Assembly: GCF_023016805.1 (NCBI RefSeq)
Contig: NZ_JALKCH010000002.1
Span: forward strand, 372,001 to 436,000
Direction: 5' to 3'
Length of the DNA: 64,000 bases
From: Ancylobacter crimeensis
GTDB taxonomy: Bacteria > Pseudomonadota > Alphaproteobacteria > Rhizobiales > Xanthobacteraceae
The notes beneath the pieces were generated by a model, which searched no databases, was not told the DNA's origin, and was given only the letters and a program-made list of their open reading frames with translations. Position numbers and translations under genes: made by a program. Shown in pieces: positions 24,917 to 33,645 of the stretch; the first letter of the stretch is position 1; each line of letters starts with the position of its first letter.

Positions 24917-27433
24917 GTGACGCCCGCATCCGACCACCCCGAACCCGACGCCGTCGGAGAGCTGCCCGCGCGCTTCCTCCGCTGGTTCGAGGCGCGGGGA
25001 TGGGCGCCGCGCGCCCATCAGCTCGAACTTCTCGCCAAGGCGCGCGCCGGTCGCTCCACCCTGCTTATCGCCCCGACAGGGGCCGGCAAGACGCTGGCGG
25101 GCTTCCTGCCGAGCCTCGTGGAACTGTCGGAGGGGCGCAACGGCCCTTCGCGCCTGCACACGCTCTACATCTCGCCGCTCAAGGCTCTGGCGGTGGATGT
25201 CGCCCGCAATCTGGAACGGCCGGCGGCGGAGATGGGGTTGCCGATCCGCATCGAGACCCGCACCGGCGACACGCCGGCCTCGCGACGCCAGCGCCAGAGG
25301 CGCGATCCGCCGGACATCCTGCTGACCACGCCGGAGCAGATCGCGCTCCTGCTCGCCTCCGCCGACGCGCCCCATCTGTTCGGCGGCCTCACCCGCATCG
25401 TGCTCGACGAACTCCATGCGCTGGCGGGCTCCAAGCGGGGCGACCTGCTGGCGCTTGGCCTCGCTCGTCTGCGGGCGCTGGCGCCTCACGTGCAGACCGT
25501 CGGGCTTTCGGCCACGGTCGCCGACCCGGACACGCTGCGCCGCTGGCTGGTGCCGCAGCCGTCCGGCGAGCACGCGATGGGTGATCTCGTCGTCGCGCCA
25601 GCGGGGGCGGCGGCCGATCTTTCCATGCTCGACACCGCCCGGCACCTGCCCTGGGCCGGGCACAGCGCGCTCCATGCGCTGGGCGAGATGTATCGCCTGA
25701 TCACGCAGCAGACCACTACGCTGGTTTTCGTCAATACCCGGATGCAGGCTGAGCTTCTGTTTCAGGAGCTTTGGAAAATCAATGAGTTGAACCTGCCCAT
25801 CGCCCTGCACCACGGCTCGCTCGATGTCTCCCAGCGCCGCCGGGTCGAGGCTGCGATGGCGGAAGGGCGGCTCAAGGCGGTGGTCTGCACCTCCTCGCTC
25901 GATCTCGGCATCGACTGGGGCAATGTCGATCTCGTCATCAATGTCGGCGCGCCGAAGGGGTCCTCCCGGCTGATGCAGCGCATCGGCCGCGCCAATCACC
26001 GTCTCGACGAGCCGTCGCGTGCGGTCATGGTGCCGGCCAACCGCTTCGAGGTGCTGGAGTGCCGCGCCGCGCTGGAGGCCGTCGCGGCGGGCGCCCAGGA
26101 CGCGAAGGTCGAGCGTTCCGGCGCGCTCGACGTGCTGGCCCAGCACGTACTCGGCATGGCCTGCGCGGGGCCGTTCCACCTCGACGAACTGCACCGCGAA
26201 GTCACCACCGCCGAGCCCTATGCCCTTCTGTCCTATGAGGATTTCGAGGCGGTGGTCGATTTCGTCGCCACCGGCGGCTATGCCCTGCGTGCCTATGAGC
26301 GCTTCGCCCGCATCCGCCGCATGAAGGACGGACGCTGGCGCGTCGCCAATCCGGCCGTGGCTCAGCAATATCGGCTCAATGTCGGCACCATCGTCGAGGC
26401 CTCGATGCTCAAGGTCCGGCTGGTGAAGGCCGGGCGGGGCGGCCGGGCGCGGATGGGGGGCCGGGTGCTCGGCGAGGTCGAGGAATATTTCGTCGAGACC
26501 ATGAGCCCCGGCGACACCTTCGTCTTCGCCGGGGAAGTGCTGGAATATCAAGCGATTGTCGAGGAAGAGGTGCAGGTGGTGCGCTCCTCCTCGACCGACC
26601 CGAAGGTGCCCTCCTATGCGGGCGGCAAGTTCCCGCTCTCCACCTATCTTGCCGCCGGGGTCCGCTCGATGCTGGCGAGCCCGGACCGCTGGCCAACGCT
26701 GCCCGAACAGGTCGCGGACTGGCTCGGCATGCAGCGCCTGCGCTCGCGCCTGCCGGGGCGGGAGGACCTGCTGGTCGAGACCTTTCCGCGTGGCGGGCGG
26801 CATTATCTCGTCGCCTATCCCTTCGAGGGCCGGCTCGCCCACCAGACGCTGGGCATGCTGCTGACGCGGCGGCTTGAGCGGGCGCGGCTGCGCCCGCTCG
26901 GCTTCGTCGCCAACGACTATGCCCTTGCGGTATATGGAATTTCCGATATTTCTCTGGCCGTCGCCCAGGGCCGGCTCGACCTTGCCGAGCTGTTCGACGC
27001 CGACATGCTGGGCGACGATCTGGAGGCCTGGCTCGCCGAATCCGCGCTGATGAAGCGCACCTTCCGGCAATGCGCGATCATCGCCGGGCTCATCGAGCGG
27101 CGCTTTCCCGGCAAGGAGAAGAACGCCCGGCAGGTGACGATGTCGAGCGATCTCGTCTATGACGTGCTGCGCTCGCACGAGCCGGGTCACGTGCTGTTGC
27201 GGGCCGCCCGGCAGGACGCCGCCACCGGGCTTCTGGACATTCGCCGGCTCTCCGACATGCTGAACCGCATCGCCGGACGAATCGACCATGTGCCGCTCGA
27301 CCGGGTGTCGCCGCTCGCCGTGCCGGTGATGCTGGAGATCGGCCGCGAGGCGGTGTTCGGGGAGGCGGCGGAAGCGCTGCTGGCGGAGACCGAGGCGGAG
27401 CTGATCGAGGAGGCGATGGGTGCTGGCCGATGA
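24917..27433 (+). CDS. Lhr-type DEXH helicase, ligase-associated
   Basis: The 838-residue superfamily 2 helicase has Walker A APTGAGKT (52-59), Walker B DELH (164-167), TLVFVNTRMQAELLFQELW and the arginine-finger motif QRIGRANHRLD. The Lhr-core C-terminal winged-helix and DUF4145-like domains follow. Lhr-core enzymes are 3'-5' translocases. This is the ligase-associated clade. It starts with GTG at 24917 and overlaps the phosphoesterase gene by 14 bp, so the two form an operon. Confidence 0.95.
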   Translation: MTPASDHPEPDAVGELPARFLRWFEARGWAPRAHQLELLAKARAGRSTLLIAPTGAGKTLAGFLPSLVELSEGRNGPSRLHTLYISPLKALAVDVARNLERPAAEMGLPIRIETRTGDTPASRRQRQRRDPPDILLTTPEQIALLLASADAPHLFGGLTRIVLDELHALAGSKRGDLLALGLARLRALAPHVQTVGLSATVADPDTLRRWLVPQPSGEHAMGDLVVAPAGAAADLSMLDTARHLPWAGHSALHALGEMYRLITQQTTTLVFVNTRMQAELLFQELWKINELNLPIALHHGSLDVSQRRRVEAAMAEGRLKAVVCTSSLDLGIDWGNVDLVINVGAPKGSSRLMQRIGRANHRLDEPSRAVMVPANRFEVLECRAALEAVAAGAQDAKVERSGALDVLAQHVLGMACAGPFHLDELHREVTTAEPYALLSYEDFEAVVDFVATGGYALRAYERFARIRRMKDGRWRVANPAVAQQYRLNVGTIVEASMLKVRLVKAGRGGRARMGGRVLGEVEEYFVETMSPGDTFVFAGEVLEYQAIVEEEVQVVRSSSTDPKVPSYAGGKFPLSTYLAAGVRSMLASPDRWPTLPEQVADWLGMQRLRSRLPGREDLLVETFPRGGRHYLVAYPFEGRLAHQTLGMLLTRRLERARLRPLGFVANDYALAVYGISDISLAVAQGRLDLAELFDADMLGDDLEAWLAESALMKRTFRQCAIIAGLIERRFPGKEKNARQVTMSSDLVYDVLRSHEPGHVLLRAARQDAATGLLDIRRLSDMLNRIAGRIDHVPLDRVSPLAVPVMLEIGREAVFGEAAEALLAETEAELIEEAMGAGR

Positions 27434-28169
27434 GTGCAGTGTGGTGGATGATGAGTCCAGAGGGCGTGAGGCGGAGGATCGCATCGCGCTCGCCGGGGCC
27501 GAACTGGTGCTCGACCCTTTCGGCGCGGTCTACCTCCCGGCCGAGCGGGCGCTGATCGTCGCCGACCTGCATCTGGAAAAGGGCTCCGCCTTCGCCGCGC
27601 GCGGAGTGCCGTTGCCGCCCTATGACAGCCGCGCCACGCTTGCCCTGCTCGCCCGTCTCGTCGAGCGCTGGCGGCCGCGCGTTCTGGTGCTGCTCGGCGA
27701 TACCCTCCATGACCGCCGCGCGGGCGCCCGGCTCGGCGAGGTGGAGCGGGCCGCGCTCGCGGCGCTGTCGCGCGGGCGGGAGCTTGTCTTCATTGCCGGC
27801 AATCACGATCCCGACCCGGTACCCGAGCTCGGCGGCATCCATCTCGCGGCACTGAACCTCGGTTCGCTGGTGCTGCGGCATGAGCCGGGGGCTGTCGGGG
27901 ACGGGGAGGGGGAGCTTTCCGGCCATTACCACCCCGTCGCCCGGCTGGTACGGCGGGGGCGGGCGATCCGGCGGCGCTGCTTTGCCGGCGATGCGCGGCG
28001 GCTGGTGCTCCCGGCGCTCGGCGCCTATGCCGGCGGGCTCAATATCCGCGATCCCGCGCTCGCCGCGCTGTTCGCGGGCCCCTACACGGCCTATCTCACC
28101 GGGCCGGTGCGCACCTACCGCATCGCGCACCATGCCTGCGTGCCGGACGGACGGCAGCTTGCCGGGTAG
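27420..28169 (+). CDS. pdeM: PdeM-type metallophosphoesterase, ligase-associated endonuclease
   Basis: The 249-residue calcineurin-like protein is the PE component of the Lig-Exo-Lhr-PE cluster; homologues are Mn-dependent DNA nucleases. Metal motifs are ADLHLEKG (48-55), LLGDTLHD (91-98), AGNHDPDP (126-133) and GHYHPVA (about 172-178). It begins with GTG at 27420 inside the helicase gene. Its TAG stop lies at the very start of an interspersed repeat, which suggests that the present C-terminus was set by the repeat. Confidence 0.92.
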   Translation: MLADECSVVDDESRGREAEDRIALAGAELVLDPFGAVYLPAERALIVADLHLEKGSAFAARGVPLPPYDSRATLALLARLVERWRPRVLVLLGDTLHDRRAGARLGEVERAALAALSRGRELVFIAGNHDPDPVPELGGIHLAALNLGSLVLRHEPGAVGDGEGELSGHYHPVARLVRRGRAIRRRCFAGDARRLVLPALGAYAGGLNIRDPALAALFAGPYTAYLTGPVRTYRIAHHACVPDGRQLAG

Positions 28170-28266
28170 AGCCACTCATCGTTTCACGGAATCGCTGAAT
28201 GGCTCGAACGTGTTGACTGGTCGCATTCTCTTCGCGCGAACCGGTATCCACTTCGCTGGAAAATGC
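28167..28266 (+). repeat. Interspersed repeat, copy 1
   Basis: The element starts TAGAGCC, overlapping the pdeM stop, continues through TCATCGTTTCACGGAATCG, and ends with the GCGAACCGGTATCCAC motif and AAAATGCTC. An inverted second copy lies at 41491-41582. The two share the ends and order but differ in the middle. Confidence 0.8.
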
Positions 28267-28289
28267 TCTGGCGGCGACGGGTAACCGCC

Positions 28290-31200
28290 TCAGGACCTCG
28301 ACAGCGCACCGTTCGGATCGGCGCGGTCCCAGGCCGGGTCGCGGGCGGCGACGTTCGCCGGGTGGCTCGCCTGCACCGGCTGGAAGCGGGCCGCTTCGAG
28401 GCGGGCCTGCGCGAGCTGGGCCGGGTCCAGCCGGGCGGCGATCTCGTCGCGGCGGCGGGCGGCTTCCGGGTCGCCCTGTGCGGCGGCGATGGCGAACCAG
28501 CGCCAGGCGGCGGCGAGGTCGCGCTCCACGCCGATGCCGCGGGCATGGAGCACGCCGAGATTGTACTGGCTGTCGCGCACGCCGCGCTCGGCGGCGCGGC
28601 GATACCATTGCGCGGCGCCGCGCGGGTCGGCATCCGGGCCGTCCTCGCCGAGCATCACCGCATAATTGTGCATCGCCTTCACATTGCCGGCCCCGGCGGC
28701 GGCGGCATAGAGCGCGCGGGCGCGGGGCACGTCGCGTGGCAGGCCCTCGGCGCCGTGGTCGAGCAGCACAGCGAGCCGGTAGGTTGCCGGAACCGAGCCA
28801 TGGGCGGCGGCGCGGGCGAACCAGCGGGCGGCTCGCGGGGCGTCGGGTGCGACATCGGTGCCCTCGGCATAGCGCAGGCCGATTTCATAGGCTGCCGCCG
28901 GATCTCCGGCGAGCGCCGCCTGCCGCAGCCCGGCATTGCCGATGTCGGGGGTGAAGTCGGCCGTGGCGGGGGACGCAATCGTGCTCGGCGCCGCGCGGGT
29001 TGCGTCGGTGTCGGCCGGCGTGGCGGGAAGCGCGGATGTCGCCGAAGCGACCAGCGGCGCGGCGCGGGCGGCTTCCGGCGTGCGCGCGAGCAAGGCGGCG
29101 GGCAAGGCGTCGCTGTCGGTCGCGGTCGCGGCGATGGCGTCGGAGGCGGCGACGACCATCCCGGCGGGGTCTGTCGCGCCATCCTGCGGGGTGGCGGCCA
29201 TGGCCGTTGCGATGTCGCCGGCGGCGGCATCGGTGGTCGCGGCAAGCGGGGCTTCGGTGCGGATGGCGGGCGCTGCGGCGGTTTCCTGCGCGCTGTCGCC
29301 CAGCCAGATCAGCCGGATGTCGGCCAGCGCCCTGAGCGCCGGCTCGCCGACCGCACCATAGGTGAGGACGCCGCCGGCGCTGAGCAGCACGGCGATGAGC
29401 CCTGCGCGTCGCAGCAGGCGCACCAATGCGGAGGGCCGGCGCGGCATCTCGACGGCCTCGCCATCCGCTTCGTCGAACACCTCGACCACGGTGTGGGCCT
29501 GCACCGCACGGCGGGCGGCGGCGATGAAATCGCTGCGCGTCGGGGGCGGCGGACCCATCTCCTCCGGCGACGCGGCACGCCGGGCCGGGTGGCCGGCATC
29601 GCGCGAGGGCGGCGTTGCGACGGCGGACATCGCGCTCGCCGCGGACGCCGGCATCCTCGCCGTCGCCTCACTCGTTCCCGCGCTGCCGGGGCGGCCGGGC
29701 CGGGGAGCGCCCGAGCCGGGTTCGAGGGGCAGATCGTCGATGGCTCCGGCTTCGTCTTCACCTTCCTGCCCGCCTTCCCGAGCCGGGCGGGCGGAGTTGT
29801 GGGGCATTGGTGCGGCCGTCGGCTGGCCGGCCGCGGACATGCCGGTGATGAGGTCGGGCGGGTTCGTGGCGGGAGAGCGTTCCGGGCGGGTCTCGATCTC
29901 GTCGGCCGTGGCGCCGGCTTCCGGCCCGGCCGCAGCCTCCATGGCTTCCAGCGCCTCGATCAGCGCGGCGCGGGCGGGGCGGCCGCTGGCGAGGCCGTCA
30001 TCGACATCCGGGAAGGGCGGTTGCAGCGAGGCGATGCGGTCCACCACCCGTTCCAGCGTCTCATGCACGGCTTCCAGCGTGTCATGGGTGCGGCGGGCAT
30101 TGCTGTCCTGTCGGGCCTCGAGGTCGGCCAGCTCGCGGCGCACATCGGCAAGGCCGTTCGCCGGCAAGCCGGGCGGCATCGTGGCGGCGAGCGCCAGGGC
30201 CGCGGCGCGGGCCTTCTCCTCGGCGGCGGACAGCGCGGCGGCGCGGGTTTCCTCCATCTGGATGAACAGGTCGTCGAGCGCGCGCTCGATGCCGCCCAGC
30301 GCGGCGAAGCGGGCATCGGTGGCGGCCATCTTCTCGGCGATGACGCCGAGCTGCTGGCCGAGCGCGTCCAGCGCGGCTTCCCCGGCCGAACCGTCATGGG
30401 CTTGCGGGCGCGCGAGGTCTTCCATCCGCTCCATCAGGCCGTCGAACATCTTCGCCATGCCGTCCGGGGCAAGCCGGCCGAGATCGGCGAGAGCGGACTG
30501 GGCGAGCGCGGACTGGATGTCGTCGAGCCGGGCGGTGAGGTCGTCCGGCAGCACCGCGACCGGGGTGGCCGTCTGCTCCCGCACCGCGGCGATCTCGGCG
30601 CCGAGCGCGGCGAGGCGGGGCTCGATGCCCTCGACGACACCCTCGACGACCCCGTGCAGCACGCCGTCCATCACCCCCTCGACGACGCCGTCCACGATCC
30701 GGCTCTCGGCTGGCGCGATCTCGTCCAGCTTCAGCACCAGCAGCGCCACCTGCTCGGCGAGCCGGCGCACCGCATCATTGGAAAGGGCCCGGCCCACGAG
30801 GTCGCGCAGTTCGGCGACCTCGGCCTGAAGACGGGCGATGGCGAAGCCGTCCACGGTCTTGGCGTTGAGGAGGTCGACCTTGCGGACGATCTGCTCCAGC
30901 GCGCGGGAGAGGCTCTGGCCGTGCGCGGGGCGCGCCTGCTCCAGCGTGCGGCGCAGCGCCTCCAGCGTGTCGACCAGCGCGTCGCGGCCGCGGGTTTCGG
31001 CGTCGGTGCGCTCCAGCCGGTCGGCCAGCTCGAAGGTCGCATGCTCCAGCGCCTCGACCACCGGGCGCGGGGCGAGGCCGTCCAGCGTGCCGCGCAGATC
31101 GTCGATCTCGCCGCGCAGGCTGTCGAGCTCGGCATCCGGGGCCTGGCGCCGCATCTGGCTCATCTCGTCGGCCAGCTCGGCGATGCGGGCCTGAAGGCCG

Positions 31201-31949
31201 GCTATGTCGGAACGGGGCGAGTCCGCCGGGCGGGACGGACGGCGCGCGGTTTTCTTCTCCGGCGCGGGCGCGGCTTGCGGCTGCGGCGCAGCGCGGGCCG
31301 GGGCGGAAGGCGGCGCGGGAGGCGCGGGCGCGGCGATCCGGCTGCGGCTTTCACGCAGGCGCGCCTCATAGCTCATCGGCTCGGCGGCATAGGTGCGCCC
31401 GGTGGTGCCGGTGCCCGCGACCGCGCGGGCCTCGGCAAGGCGCTGGCGGGCCATCTCCTCCAGACGCTCGTTCAGGCGACGCACCGTCTCGTCGAGATGG
31501 GACGCAGCGGCGGCGCTGCCTTTTTCCGGGTCTTCCAGCAGCCGCTCGATCCGGGCGTTCAGAGCCTCCAGCGCCGCGCCCAGCCCGTCGCGATGGCCTT
31601 CGGCCTGCGGGCGGGTGCGGGGCGCGGGCGGACGGGGGGCGGGGGAGGCGGCCTCGCCGCGGGGCGCTGCCGGCTCGCTGCCGCCGCGCTGCTGTGCCAG
31701 ACGCTCGATCTCGGTGGCCAGCTCGCGCACGCGGCGCTGCAATTCGGCCGGCGGCTGGCCGGCGGGGGAGCTCTCGCGCGCGGGAGAAGGGGGTGTCGCG
31801 CGGCGCACCAGCGCGTGCAGCTCGCCGGAAGCGAGCTTGTCGCGCAGCCAGTCGGCCAGCGGAACATCGGCCCGGCGGGCCGCGTCGCGCAGGGCCATCC
31901 AGGCCTCGGCATCCATCTGGTCGCTGTGCGATGGCGCGCCCTGCTTCAC
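28290..31949 (-). CDS. PodJ-like coiled-coil, membrane and Sel1-repeat protein
   Basis: This 1219-residue protein begins with a conserved segment (DAEAWMALRDAARRADVPLA, about 13-32) and continues with long coiled coils to about residue 660. A Pro/Ala-rich linker and one membrane helix (about 848-868, LIAVLLSAGGVLTYGAVG) follow, then periplasmic Sel1/TPR repeats near the end (AAAYEIGLRYAEGTDV, YNLGVLHARGIGVERD). The architecture resembles PodJ, the polarity factor that recruits pole-specific proteins, but no C-terminal peptidoglycan-binding domain is visible. The GTG at 31949 follows GGAGA. An internal tetrapeptide repeat lies around residue 430. Confidence 0.85.
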   Translation of the reverse strand: MKQGAPSHSDQMDAEAWMALRDAARRADVPLADWLRDKLASGELHALVRRATPPSPARESSPAGQPPAELQRRVRELATEIERLAQQRGGSEPAAPRGEAASPAPRPPAPRTRPQAEGHRDGLGAALEALNARIERLLEDPEKGSAAAASHLDETVRRLNERLEEMARQRLAEARAVAGTGTTGRTYAAEPMSYEARLRESRSRIAAPAPPAPPSAPARAAPQPQAAPAPEKKTARRPSRPADSPRSDIAGLQARIAELADEMSQMRRQAPDAELDSLRGEIDDLRGTLDGLAPRPVVEALEHATFELADRLERTDAETRGRDALVDTLEALRRTLEQARPAHGQSLSRALEQIVRKVDLLNAKTVDGFAIARLQAEVAELRDLVGRALSNDAVRRLAEQVALLVLKLDEIAPAESRIVDGVVEGVMDGVLHGVVEGVVEGIEPRLAALGAEIAAVREQTATPVAVLPDDLTARLDDIQSALAQSALADLGRLAPDGMAKMFDGLMERMEDLARPQAHDGSAGEAALDALGQQLGVIAEKMAATDARFAALGGIERALDDLFIQMEETRAAALSAAEEKARAAALALAATMPPGLPANGLADVRRELADLEARQDSNARRTHDTLEAVHETLERVVDRIASLQPPFPDVDDGLASGRPARAALIEALEAMEAAAGPEAGATADEIETRPERSPATNPPDLITGMSAAGQPTAAPMPHNSARPAREGGQEGEDEAGAIDDLPLEPGSGAPRPGRPGSAGTSEATARMPASAASAMSAVATPPSRDAGHPARRAASPEEMGPPPPTRSDFIAAARRAVQAHTVVEVFDEADGEAVEMPRRPSALVRLLRRAGLIAVLLSAGGVLTYGAVGEPALRALADIRLIWLGDSAQETAAAPAIRTEAPLAATTDAAAGDIATAMAATPQDGATDPAGMVVAASDAIAATATDSDALPAALLARTPEAARAAPLVASATSALPATPADTDATRAAPSTIASPATADFTPDIGNAGLRQAALAGDPAAAYEIGLRYAEGTDVAPDAPRAARWFARAAAHGSVPATYRLAVLLDHGAEGLPRDVPRARALYAAAAGAGNVKAMHNYAVMLGEDGPDADPRGAAQWYRRAAERGVRDSQYNLGVLHARGIGVERDLAAAWRWFAIAAAQGDPEAARRRDEIAARLDPAQLAQARLEAARFQPVQASHPANVAARDPAWDRADPNGALSRS
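30633..30707 (-). repeat. Valine-glycine tetrapeptide repeat in the PodJ-like protein
   Basis: The minus strand here encodes VVEG VMDG VLHG VVEG VVEG within the coiled-coil region. The 12-bp-like DNA units are similar (gtcgtcgag-type), which fits expansion by slippage. Confidence 0.7.
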
Positions 31950-32393
31950 CTGTGGTCTCCAGATCCCCCGCCGTGCCGGCGGCTGCGCCGGGCACGCGAA
32001 TCGCCGCCGTTCTCACGCGGATTCGTGGAACCCACTTTTCGCCGGCTTGGTAAACGCGGCGTTAAGGCGGTCGCGACAATTGGAAGGGGCGCTGTCCTCC
32101 CCTAACGGCAGGTGGCCGCGGAGGTGCGGGGTTACGCCGAACGGGCGATTTGACAGATTGCCCCTGCCGCAAGGTTAAGTCAGGGCAGCTAACCTATGGT
32201 TCGGGGCCGCGTTGGCCCAAATTGAATGCCTAATGGTAACAGAGGCTTAGGTGCCCGTTTAACAGTAACTTTCCCTAACGTCTGGTGCGACTTTCTCCCC
32301 TAGCGGCAACCGGTCTGCAAGCATGGCTCCACATTCCGACACGCCCTTCACGCCGCCTCGACCGAGCTGGCGCAACGAACCGGAGCCGATCCG
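31950..32393. other. Intergenic region between podJ-like and merR genes
   Basis: No gene is seen. It holds the divergent promoters. Near-CtrA sequence TAAA-N7-TTAA is at 32051-32065 and an inverted repeat AGGTTA/TAACCT is at 32172-32195. Neither is strong enough to call. Confidence 0.4.
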
Positions 32394-32816
32394 ATGGATT
32401 TCAATGCCTACGATGCCGACCGCGCCCTCGACGCCCGCACCGGCAGCGAGCCGCAGTACTTCACCATCGGCGATCTCGCCCGCGAGTTCGGCGTCACGCT
32501 GCGCGCCCTGCGCTTCTATGAGGACAAGGGCCTGCTCGAGCCGCGTCGCGAGGGCCTGACCCGCCTTTATAGCGGCGCCGAGCGCTCCCGTCTCAGCATC
32601 ATTCTCAAGGGCAAGAAGCTCGGCTTCACCCTTGCCGAGATCAAGAGCATGGTGGCGCTGCGCGAAGGCGGCCCGGTTCCGCAGGGCGGGCTCGCCCTGA
32701 CCCGCGAGAAGTGCGTCGAGCAGGTGAGCCTGCTGGAGCGCCAGAAGGCCGAGATCGACGAGGCGATCGGCGAGCTTCGCCAGATGGTCGCCGCCTTCCC
32801 GGCCCGCGCGGCCTGA
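32394..32816 (+). CDS. MerR-family transcriptional regulator
   Basis: The 140-residue protein has a MerR winged helix (about 22-90): YFTIGDLAREFGVTLRALRF, YEDKGLLEPRREGLTRLYS, then KGKKLGFTLAEIKSMVALRE. A C-terminal dimerisation helix (about 100-133) follows. There is a single Cys (KCVEQV, about 111), so a classical metal site is not evident. Its position divergent from the PodJ-like gene is shared by several Hyphomicrobiales. The target is unknown. Confidence 0.88.
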   Translation: MDFNAYDADRALDARTGSEPQYFTIGDLAREFGVTLRALRFYEDKGLLEPRREGLTRLYSGAERSRLSIILKGKKLGFTLAEIKSMVALREGGPVPQGGLALTREKCVEQVSLLERQKAEIDEAIGELRQMVAAFPARAA

Positions 32817-32860
32817 GGCTGCGCACGGCCGTCTTACCTCATCTCCAGCGTTTCCCTGTC

Positions 32861-32899
32861 GCGGCACCGCCGGCTTACCGGCCGGTGCCGCTTTTTTTT
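32861..32899 (+). terminator. Rho-independent terminator of the merR gene
   Basis: GCGGCACCG and CGGTGCCGC arms enclose an inner GC stem and are followed by TTTTTTTT. It lies about 45 bp after the stop codon. Confidence 0.92.
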
Positions 32900-32969
32900 C
32901 GTCTTGGAAGCGTCGCTGCGCGGGCTTAACTAGGTTTTCCGGCCCTCTCCGGCTGCGAGGCGATGTTCG

Positions 32970-33587
32970 ATGTTCCGCACGCTCGACTACTATTTCTCCA
33001 TCCACAGCCCCTTCGCCTTCCTCGGCAACGAGGCGCTCGCCGAGATCGCGCGCCGCCACGAGGTGCAGGTGGTCTATCGCCCGGTCCTGCTCGGCCCGCT
33101 GTTCGACGAGACCGGTGGACTGCCGCTCGGCAAGCGCCATCCCGCGCGCCAGCGCTACCGGCTGGTAGAGATGCAGCGCTGGCAGGAGCGGCGCGGCGTC
33201 GCCTTCAACCTGATGCCGCTGCACTGGCCTTTCGACCCCGCGCTGGCCGACCGGCTGGTGATCGCGGCGGTGGAGGCGGGGTTCGATCCCGGCGCTCTGG
33301 TGGGCCGGCTGTTCGCCGCGGTGTGGCAGCGGCAGGAAAATCTCGCCGAAACGGCGACCCTGCTCGCGGTGCTGCAGGAACTCGGCCTGCCGAGCGACAT
33401 ATTGGTGGAGGCCAGCGGTCAGAAGATCGCCGGGCTTTATGAGGAAAACCGCCGCCGCGCGGTGGAATCCGACGTGTTCGGCTCGCCCTCCTATGTCCTC
33501 GACGGCGAGGTGTTCTGGGGACAGGACCGGATCGAACTGCTCGAACAGGCGTTGTCCTCGCGCCGGCGGCCCTATCGGCCGGGTTGA
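32970..33587 (+). CDS. 2-hydroxychromene-2-carboxylate isomerase family protein
   Basis: The 205-residue protein is a DsbA-fold, kappa-class glutathione transferase relative of the HCCA isomerase family. The N-terminal DYYFSIHSPFAFLGNEALAE contains the Ser of the active-site SP motif in place of the DsbA CxxC. VFGSPSYVLDGEVFWGQDRIELL (about 170-192) carries the conserved cis-Pro and C-terminal motif. Native isomerases act in naphthalene catabolism, but no such genes are nearby, so another thiol-dependent role is likely. Confidence 0.88.
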   Translation: MFRTLDYYFSIHSPFAFLGNEALAEIARRHEVQVVYRPVLLGPLFDETGGLPLGKRHPARQRYRLVEMQRWQERRGVAFNLMPLHWPFDPALADRLVIAAVEAGFDPGALVGRLFAAVWQRQENLAETATLLAVLQELGLPSDILVEASGQKIAGLYEENRRRAVESDVFGSPSYVLDGEVFWGQDRIELLEQALSSRRRPYRPG

Positions 33588-33645
33588 GGCAGGCGTTGCC
33601 TCGTTCCGCCGGCGGTTGCTCTGGCGGTTTCTCAAGGAGGTTTCG

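Noticed and set aside
32051-32065. CtrA box upstream of the PodJ-like gene
   Set aside because: TAAA-N7-TTAA has only one perfect half, so it was not called.
28263-32105. 1280-codon open frame on the plus strand
   Set aside because: It lies opposite the PodJ-like gene. The minus strand has coiled coils, a membrane helix and Sel1 repeats, while the plus frame is an Arg/Gly/His-rich shadow caused by high GC.
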